A stretch of DNA of 16,300 nt. It comes from Collybiopsis luxurians FD-317 M1. Lineage: Eukaryota > Basidiomycota > Agaricomycetes > Agaricales > Omphalotaceae. The translations under genes and the position numbers were made by a program. This document shows, piece by piece, positions 9,083 through 16,300 of the stretch (positions are counted from its first letter, which is position 1; every line of letters begins with the position of its first letter). The notes beneath the pieces were generated by a model. The model made no database searches and had not been told where the DNA came from. It worked only from the letters and a program-made list of their open reading frames with translations. The stretch spans positions 24,835-41,134 of the forward strand of contig KN834905.1 of the NCBI GenBank assembly GCA_000827265.1, read 5' to 3'.

Positions 9083-10717
9083 TTATGAATTGTCCATTTC
9101 ATCATCGTCAGTCCCTTCATCAGTAGCATCCAAATCACTGTCTTCAATCTCACGCTCTGGTACTTGAGATGCACTAGTCCAGTTGACATCAAGTTCAAGA
9201 GTAAAATACTTCCATCCTGCACGACAGGCTGGAAGGGGGGGATATTTGAACTGGGTGCCTTTGGGGATGACAAATATGAACCATTTTTTCTTCATACCAG
9301 CAGTGTTGAACTGTTTATTCAAATCCCGCAGACCTTTTAGATTGTGTGGATGTTTTTTAGAGATTGTGTGCTGCATTGCGATGCCGCACCCATCCTTGTA
9401 GCAAAAAGCATCATACGTGGGATTATTTCCCTGCACAGGAATGTAAAATTTATCCTCCTCTGTCGTGCTGTTTGGATCACTAGCATTGGAGAACAGCTGG
9501 ATGGTGAGATAGTCAAGATCCAACTGCTCCACATTGCTGCCATCTTCTGGTTCCAGCATACCTTGGAATCCTTGGGATAAGAGATCATCAGCCATTACCT
9601 CAAAAAGATAGCCTTGAGAGACACTCAGTTGAGCCCCAGATTGGAATAGATGATAAAGTTGCTGTCTTTCCTGCAAATCCTTAAGCGCGAGGGCCCCATA
9701 GAATACACGCAAGACAGTGCGAGAGCGTAAGCGATGGAGGAGACGATTGGGATGGTCGGGTAATGAAAAGGTCTCGATGCATCTATGGCTGATTTCTATA
9801 GTAGCTGAATCGGGATTGGCAATATACCCCCTCAAGGTTGCAATCGACAAGGCGTCAATGAAGCTCTTCAGCTCCCAGTGAAGTTCATCCACACTCTGGT
9901 GAGAAGTAATCATGTCACCACCGAGTCGAAGGTTGGGCCCGTAATGTTTCCAAACGGCACACAGTTCTCACTTGAATTTGTTGACTTTGTCAGGAAAACA
10001 TAACGTCCATCTGCCTGAGTGTAAGAAAGATTGGTAGGGATATTAGAGAGCAAAAGACTCACACGGCAAAAGCTTCATCCAGGGAAGGGGGTGCTGGAAT
10101 AAGCTTAGCGGCCCCCCGTGCCTTTATGTACTTTTTGATTCTGTCTTCTCTGGGGGATGAAACCAAAATGGTATACAATTTCAGTGTAGGATCCGAAAAC
10201 ATGCTGACTGCTGACAGCGAGTCTGCATCAACAAGGGCATGTACTCTGCCAAATTCAGGGGTCAGGAATACCAAGGTGTCACCACCAACGGGGGTGTAAA
10301 CACCATCAGACATGAAAACGTAGTACCCATTTCCCCGATAGTAAACAACTGGTTCACGCTTTGAGATGAGGCAGAGAAGAAGATAAGGCAGGAATGTGCT
10401 CTTGCCTGAAGAGCAAATTATTCTACTGACCGCGAGAAAAGGGCAAACGATGTACCGATACCGGGAGTACCAACAATCAAAGCCGCAGTAGAATGATTCG
10501 CCCGATCTTCTTCGATCCTTTTGCACAACTCTTCATATTCTCGCAGTACCACAATGGACTTCACTGACTCGTCAACCAACAGGATTGGATTTATATTCAG
10601 GATATTGTTTTGTATGTCGAGTGGCTGATCCCAATGGGATTCCCAGACCCTAGTGAATGAATTGAATTTACCACATTTAATGAAAATTTCTTCTGGTAGA
10701 GTGTCAAGGGTGACCAT
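9083..10717 (-). pseudogene. Crinkler/RHS-type protein: P-loop NTPase with a C-terminal PD-(D/E)XK-like nuclease domain, one in-frame TGA
   Basis: Exons 10456-10717, 10063-10405 and 9083-10010 give 511 codons ending in TAA. Intron 1 (10406-10455, 50 nt) splits the Walker A codon; splicing supplies the G-K-S-T that the unspliced frame lacks (it reads G-T-S). The NTPase part runs to about residue 200, followed by V-W-T-L and, after the stop, K-H-Y-G-P-N-L-R-L, like the linker of fungal Crinkler/RHS proteins. The C-terminal 270 residues have F-E near 339, Y-D-A-F with Asp near 402, and Q-H-T-x-S-x-x-H at about 415-422, the order expected of the restriction-endonuclease-like domain in this family. 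Relatives are proposed effector or conflict proteins; the function here is unknown. TGA at 9968-9970 (codon 216) interrupts it. No intron with a normal acceptor removes the TGA without losing the conserved segment. Confidence 0.75.
10011..10062 (-). other. Crinkler/RHS intron 2 with tandem acceptors
   Basis: The donor is GTGAGT at 10057-10062. The acceptor region reads CTCAGGCAG, offering two AGs four bases apart. Only the second (intron end 10011) keeps the frame that leads to V-W-T-L; the first gives a stop after a few codons. A four-base choice would therefore switch the product between long and very short. Confidence 0.6.
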
Positions 10718-10796
10718 CGCCGTTGAAGATCAAGGTTGATAAAGACCCACGGTGGTGCTGCACATTTAAATATCGCTTGGGCGCTTAAAGTTGTGC

Positions 10797-10806
10797 TTTA
10801 TAAATA
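10797..10806 (-). promoter_or_regulatory. TATA-like box upstream of the Crinkler/RHS gene
   Basis: On the minus strand it reads TATTTATAAA and lies 80-89 bases upstream of the ATG at 10717, within the 240-base gap between this gene and the end of the MYND gene. The spacing is reasonable for a fungal TATA box, but there is no transcript evidence. Confidence 0.35.
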
Positions 10807-10957
10807 GTACCTATTGCCACCATTGTTCAGAGTACAATAAGCTCTCAACAGTATTCAAAATTCCTTCTTTATGAATCCCACTTGGGATAGAGATACTTCA
10901 AAGCTATATGTACTGTATTCAAATCGGTCCTTGTCTATTTAATATGCAAATTGAGCA

Positions 10958-12945
10958 CTAGCGAATTGTGGGCAGTTGAGCAGTGGTTGGCATGTTGACC
11001 TCCATCAGAAGAACTCTAGATGACTGCCCAGGGAATGGCATGTCCACCACCGCACTAACACACCTGTCAAATTCTCAATTCTTGATCTCCTTCTGAATGA
11101 AAGTATCCCAGTTTATATTCGGAAAGATAACGTCTTCACTGTCAACTGACCAATGGGAAATTTGAGATGCTCTGCCAGTAAAGTCCACTTTTGCAATTGA
11201 ACGACAGGGTTCAAGAGACAGAAAGGGACAGATAGAGTGCTGCATGTCCCACAACTCTGTCTTGATAATCTCAACTGCTGCATGCCAGGATTTATCGGTC
11301 GGATGACAACCTGCAAATGGAGAGAAATGAACAAATAATCAAAAAGAGTAGAAGATAAACAGACCCTTTTCTCGATGACATTGAGTACAATGTTGATTCC
11401 AGTTCTTTCTTTGACAAGAGGAGCTACAATAGAAGGCTCTTGTGCAGGCGGAGCATTCATACACTTTAAACGGGGTCTTGTTCTCACACTATATTGCCGA
11501 AGTTACTAAATGACAATGAAAGAAAAAAAACAGTTAAACATATACTTACGCTTCCGTTGTAGCAGGGAATTATCATATTGAGGCGGATTCTGGACTGCTT
11601 CTCAATTCGGGAGGTGCATAGTTCCATGAACTGCATCCAAGTCTCGCGTGAAAAGCCAACACTAGAGGTTCCATCATAACCTCGTAGAGGACTTCAATCG
11701 ATTGCCCTGACCAAAGCCCGCTGTACCGTTGAATAGAGGGATAAGCTCCCGAATAGTTTTACCATCTTGACATACAGGCCTTCTTTAGATTCTGACAATT
11801 TTTTACTGGGAGAGACAGCTCGAGAGAAGTTGAAAAGTGCGGTAAGAATTCCATGACAAAGGGCGAGAATGACCGACTGAACGCCGCCGGATGTGATGAG
11901 ATTGTAAAGAATCTGTAGGATCCAAAACCAGGAAATCAACCTATCTTCATGAAGCAAAGCGACGATATGACCACCAGGAGATAACGATGTGAGATAATGC
12001 AAGAATTTCACAAGGTGCTGGATGTAGGGATGTTGCAGTAGTTCAAACTGCATTTTAGAGGAAAATGTGACTGCGTGGGCCAGGATATGTAACCACGAGG
12101 GAGTAATGGAGATCTCCCCACCGGTCCCCAAAGCATTAGAAAATTTTACAAGGCTGCGTGTAAGGATGACAGGGTAGCGAGTCTTAGCGAGACTTTCAAG
12201 GGCACTCTGGAAAACGACCTGTGCCTCATTGCCAGAATTCTCTGTGTGGAGCAGATCGAGAATCACGCATGAGCGTTGAGTGGCGTGCGCTCTCGTCCTC
12301 CATGAAGAATGGGCCCGCAGGGATGAAGGAGGCAAAGGAACTGCTAGAACCCATAGAGGTACGAAGAACATTAACTGTTCGCATCCTGGTTTACTCTTTA
12401 TATCGTCTAGAGTAATGATGCCCCATTCCAGAGCACTGGAGAGAAACAAGGCCAAAAATTCCAAGCTGAGTAGACCCATGTCTGTGATCAATTCTTGAAA
12501 GCATCATAGGTCATATTCAATGAAGACTTCCAAAAAGAACAGCATCCAGGTGAGTACCGACGGCCAAATTGACTTTAGCAGAGGCTTCACCCACCGTAAA
12601 AATACGTCTGGACTAATACCACACTCCATTTGGGACAACGCAAGGCCAATGATGCAAAATGTTCTCATCGCTGTTTCTACGCTATCCATACATCAGAGCA
12701 GTTGTTGTGATCCATATTCAAGAGTACCCATGCAATATTGAGGGGGAGAGTTGTTAGAAAGGAAGTGGAGAAAAAAAGGTAGATCAGTAAGGAAAGTATC
12801 CGGCTTCGAAAGAGCACAGAGGTCACGGAGCGCTTGGCCATCTCCCGCTCGAGCTCGAGATCTTAGCAACTAGGATATAATCTTTGTCAAGAGCCAGTTG
12901 AATATAACGAAAGAAATGAATTACCGAAAGACTCAGATTATCCAT
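10958..12945 (-). pseudogene. MYND-type zinc-finger protein (basidiomycete family) with four in-frame TGA codons
   Basis: Four exons (12925-12945, 11550-12869, 11365-11488, 10958-11310) have consistent phases and total 606 codons ending in TAG. About 450 residues of Leu-rich helical sequence precede a C-terminal MYND finger: C-Y-N-G-S|C, then C-S-A-C-T-R-A-F-Y-C-S-S-S-C-Q, W-N-Q-H-C-T-Q-C. The pair C-x4-C spans the 11489-11549 intron, which fixes the splice choice. A short conserved-looking tail follows. MYND fingers bind proline-rich partners; this large fungal family is otherwise uncharacterised. TGAs lie at 12693-12695, 12504-12506, 11694-11696 and 11075-11077, all in the same frame, with plausible protein on both sides and no phase-keeping intron that removes them. 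CGA codons remain elsewhere in the gene, for example two near its start. Confidence 0.75.
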
Positions 12946-13156
12946 TGTACCGAAAGAACGTAAAGGGAGGGTTTTCAAACTTCAACTTTATGACTCCGTG
13001 CAGGGAACTAACACATGGCGGGGAACCCATCGAGTCACATGATGATGATGCCATCATACAGTATTGAGGCAATTCATGAATAAAGGCTGCTCTCCCAGCT
13101 ATGAAAGACAGAGAAAACCTAGAGTAATATGATAATGACCTAGATATACAGCAGAA

Positions 13157-14790
13157 CTAAATACCACAGTCTTCTAACAATTTGTGCGCTAACCTCCATC
13201 GTTTGCTAACCATGTTCTGAGAAACTCGCAGCGGGACAGAGGTACATTGGGGCTGGACCACACCAAAGGTAATTATATGCTGCAGATGCCACAGCATATG
13301 TACACCACAGTCATAGGTATTCAGTTGAAAGGGTACCTGGATATGAAAATGAATTCACTGCTTGCTGCTAAGCAGAGTCACTTACTGGTGTGTGAGGATC
13401 GCAGCGCCAGTCGGTAGAAGAACAGTTTTCTAGTCATATCTCTTCGCCTCTCAGACGGCCAAGAATTTCTGCGAGCCACATGAGAACCTGACCAAAAAAA
13501 AAAAGAGCACATGAGGATCACAGCCTACAGGTATTGTCGGAGCAACCATACTAGCATAACATTCATATTTTTTTGTTGAGGAATTGGCTTTCATTGGTTT
13601 GATAGGCAGTTTTCATGCAAACTGTCATAGATCTCAATTCGTTTGCGACAAAAATTGATGCAGGCCGAAAACCAATGAACATTGTTCTTGTTAATCGGAA
13701 TGAATACCGAATCCCAGTGTGGCATATTTAACTTCTTCTGCTATTAATTTAGTTCCCTGATCCTTCAGCTGAAACAATAAATATACCTCGGCAGCACGAC
13801 ACCATTTCTTTGCCCTTATTTCATCATCCATAGTTAGAGTGCATTTGGCTTTTGTACATAGGTTATCTTGGAAGCGATTCTTGCAGGCAAAAAAAGTGTT
13901 AAGACCAAGAGTATTTTGCAACTGAGAGCACCATTTTGTGACAAAGTAATTTATGATCTCGTCGTTGAGCCATCCCCCAGCACCTAGAGTCTGAACATGA
14001 TTGAATGTAATATGCAGTAGCTTTCCTTGGAAAGGATCGGGATGCCTCTGAAGCTGTAGTAGTGTCAGTATCCTCAAACTAATAAAAACAAACATGTGCA
14101 CACCATGGTCATGGTTGAGCCCAATTTAGACCCTGTCCAACATGGGTGGGCATCCATATGTTCAAAGAAATCACTTTCTTTTAGTGATTTTAAGCCACTA
14201 ATAATGCGATGTAGGGTAGAAAGATGGGAGAGGACTTTAACAGCCTTGCATCCTGAGGGCAAGTGTTCATGGTAGGTGAGGACCAGAGAGATATTGCTAC
14301 AGATAGTCGGAAGGTAAGATAGATGTTGTAAAAGGAGGCCGAGTTGTTTGATATGCTTCTGAAACATTTTATATGAGTAATCACTGGTGTCAGGAGAGAT
14401 GAAACCAAATCTTTGACCAATAGCTGCCTGCAATTGGGATAGTTCTGTTGCAAAGAGCATTTGAAAGGATAAGATTGGTATATAACTTTGACAGTCAGTT
14501 ATTAAACCTGAGAGCTGGAGCAAGTATTTAACTATGCAGCTTTGGGCCTTTCCGAACAGGGCACAGTTCACCAGCTTGCAGTCTTGATGATGACAATCTC
14601 GGGGAAGCCCTCTGACACCCAGAACATTGGCTGGCGTAAGATGAACCTTAGGATTGTCATACTCACCTGGGCGGATCCTGCGGTGGCATTCTTCACCCCC
14701 AAGATGACGGTTCAAGTTGACAATACAAACATTGCGCCGGCCGCACACTGTGTGACTTTTGAGTCAAAATTCACATTGAGCTACACTGTA
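13157..14790 (-). pseudogene. Ulp1-like cysteine protease of a DNA-transposon-associated fungal family, with three in-frame TGA codons
   Basis: Exons 14104-about 14790, 13787-14053, 13552-13737, 13386-13487 and 13157-13336 join in phase 0 with introns of 49-64 nt and end at TAG. The N-terminal part has C-x-x-x-x-x-C and H-L-G-G-x-x-C-H segments, possibly zinc-binding, and a helical stretch. The C-terminal domain is Ulp1/C48: G-G-W-L-N-D-E-I-I-N-Y-F, then H-W (His 13675-13677), Y-D-S (Asp 13624-13626) and Y-D-C-G-V-H (Cys 13307-13309), so the triad is intact. Such proteases occur with KDZ-type and other transposons in basidiomycetes, but no transposase or terminal repeat was seen here. TGAs lie at 14764-14766, 13591-13593 and 13434-13436; the last two fall between Asp and Cys. 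The 5' end is uncertain: no in-frame ATG precedes the CAG acceptor chosen at 14791. Confidence 0.75.
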
Positions 14791-14958
14791 CTGTATATAG
14801 TATGGTCTAACCACTATTTATTATTTTGCAAGTTCACTAACTAAGTTTCATGCAACTGTCGTTGTAGCTGAGTCTGAAGCCTGAGGATGCACTTCCTAAA
14901 AGGGGAAGAGGGGAAGCAGATTGCGAATTCAACCTCGTGACCAAGCCACGGCTATATC

Positions 14959-16300
14959 ATGTACATATCCCAACAGCCCAGCATCTTCAACTCAATAGGT
15001 ATGTACTTAGGTTCCTCCCTCGATCTTTTCATGCTGACACTAAGCACAGGGTCTTCTCATGCAACATTATTGTTGTCACTTTTCTTGCAACTTTGGACAC
15101 CGTTTCAGCCGGGGGAGAACAGAATCAGCTCAGAAGAGGAATTGTCTGTATGTGAATATTGTTTTTGCCCTCTTCCTTCGCTTAGACTTTCCCAGATATT
15201 GTCTGATGCTCTTGGTGTTTCCTGGTCCCGAAGAGCAAGATACAATGCCCAGTGGAATTGACTGTTACAGGTTTCAGATGTGCAGACACTTCAAAAATCG
15301 ACCTGGAGCTGGAAATCTCATGTCGGGCCTATTCTTGGATTTAAGCTTATGAGTATTCTTTCCGGTTCTACGAGCGTGCAGGGATCGATTCTGCATTCGA
15401 CTATGTCCCCAGATCTGAAAGCGGCATTGCAACAAGTGGTATATGATGATGTTCGTTCTCTTCGAGCATGCATTGATGATTTCTAGGCCAAGCAGCTGAC
15501 GGAGCCACCTGGATGGCCTCAAGTATTCGAAGAAGCTTTCATTGCCCATCTGAACAATGCTAAGGCTCCTACTGCTATCACCTCCATCACCCCCAATGGT
15601 CCTACAATGGGCACTGTGTTCGACTGAATTGCTCATTCTGTCCGGCAAAACTTGAAACATCTCCAAACGACTTTTGAATCAAGAAGTTATGGCACCATTG
15701 TTGGCAATATTGAATTGGCGGCCACGTATTTGAGCATAATGGGTCTAGTATGTGGTGTGTTTTTAAAATTTTTACTTATTTAAACCAATCTTTAGGGTAT
15801 AATAGAGACTGACATTGATTTATGCACTTGTTTGGATGCTAAGCTCCCGCCGTATGTGCTCTTTAGATTGATACCTGCTTGCTAACTCATCCAATTGTTC
15901 CAGTGTACACGATGCGAACATTGAGCTCAAAATGTCTGAGGCCATTAAGAGTACAAATCTTTCAGCGGTGCAACTTGAGGCTGCCCTATTTTCTGCCTTG
16001 TCAATTTCCCCAATTCTGTTGTTCCGGACTTGCGTCCTTCATTCTTCTCGGTTTGGTTGAAACCATCATCTACCTGCAAGTACCATCTCCTTTATATGTC
16101 TGTTTGTAGCTCAATTTCGATTACAGTTTATGCTCAGCTTAGGGGACATTAAACCTGCCTATCTCCTCCAATTGGAAACCCTAATATGGAAAAATCTTGT
16201 TCTCGTCTCCCGCTGCGAGATCACAGCTGAGACCATGATTGACAATGTACTCGATAGTATCATAGACCGCAATACTTTTGCCTCCTTTTGCAGCAACATT
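14959..16300 (+). pseudogene. Unrecognised multi-exon gene, partial at the right edge, with two in-frame TGA codons
   Basis: Seven exons in phase can be traced: 14959-14998, 15050-15143, 15186-15438, 15487-15747, 15796-15851, 15904-16055 and 16110-16300. Introns are 42-54 nt; most have GTATGT or GTATAT donors, while those at 15144 (GTCTGT) and 16056 (GTTGAA) are weaker. The protein is helical: W-T-P-F-Q-P-G-E, S-E-E-E-L-L-S-Q-I-L, A-K-Q-L-T-E-P-P-G-W-P-Q-V-F-E-E-A-F, then amphipathic helices to the edge. I recognise no domain. TGAs interrupt it at 15259-15261 and 15625-15627; coding character continues after each. The start is taken at the first ATG after an in-frame TGA at 14938-14940, but coding may begin further left. 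It is divergent from the Ulp1 gene with a gap under 200 bases, so a shared promoter or a common mobile element is possible. Confidence 0.55.

Noticed and set aside
15481..15486. In-frame TAG in the plus-strand gene
   Set aside because: It forms the acceptor (TTTCTAG) of a 48-nt intron starting at 15439 with a GTATAT donor; phase is kept, so it is not counted as a premature stop.
4328..15627. Programmed stop readthrough as the cause of all TGAs
   Set aside because: The base following TGA varies (A, C, G and T) and only the site at 13434 has the CTA context, so a shared readthrough signal is absent.
16054..16062. In-frame TGA after F-G in the plus-strand gene
   Set aside because: A 54-nt intron 16056-16109 removes it in phase, so it is not counted.
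13157..16300. Complete DNA transposon with terminal inverted repeats
   Set aside because: No terminal inverted repeats, target-site duplication or transposase catalytic domain could be seen by eye, so only the genes are annotated.

Overview
The window looks like nuclear DNA of a basidiomycete fungus, probably Agaricomycotina. Genes are cut by introns of about 42-64 nt with GTRNGT-type donors, CTNAY-like branch sites and YAG acceptors. The gene set fits too: a rhodanese-tyrosine phosphatase, a MYND-finger protein, a Crinkler/RHS-type NTPase-nuclease, and an Ulp1-type protease of the kind found with fungal DNA transposons. Identifications come from motifs read by eye; no search was run.

Layout from left to right, minus strand unless stated: a two-exon Lys/Ala/Thr-rich N-terminus, possibly DNA topoisomerase II, starting at 646 and running left (374-646), followed downstream by a stretch of TTTTGCAAAA palindromes (101-365); a gene-free stretch with a 23-bp direct repeat (647-1567); the C-terminal end only of a phosphatidylinositol-4-phosphate 5-kinase (1568-1952), joined by a good intron to the end of COG8 (2005-3769); a large rhodanese plus protein tyrosine phosphatase gene (4127-8908); a Crinkler/RHS-type gene (9083-10717); a MYND zinc-finger gene (10958-12945); an Ulp1-like protease gene (13157-about 14790); and, on the plus strand and divergent from it, an unrecognised multi-exon gene running off the right edge (14959-16300).

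The main result appears once introns are assigned. Five adjacent genes keep one continuous, correctly phased reading frame over 0.9-4.7 kb of coding sequence, yet are interrupted by at least 15 in-frame TGA codons, against one internal TAA and no internal TAG. Where the family tells us the expected residue, Arg (CGA) fits. All six ends assigned from intact frames are TAA or TAG. The simplest reading is a decaying block in which CpG transitions turned CGA into TGA. Supporting decay are a COG8 frameshift, a truncated PI5P-kinase with its metal-binding Asp changed to Asn, and a TAA next to the phosphatase WPD loop. The alternative, TGA read as a sense codon, is less likely but would be remarkable, and genome-wide data would settle it.

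These genes do not form a pathway. Apparently ordinary housekeeping and signalling genes (COG8, PI5P-kinase end, phosphatase) lie beside mobile or fast-evolving accessory genes (Crinkler/RHS, MYND, Ulp1), as expected at the edge of a transposon-rich, rearranged region.
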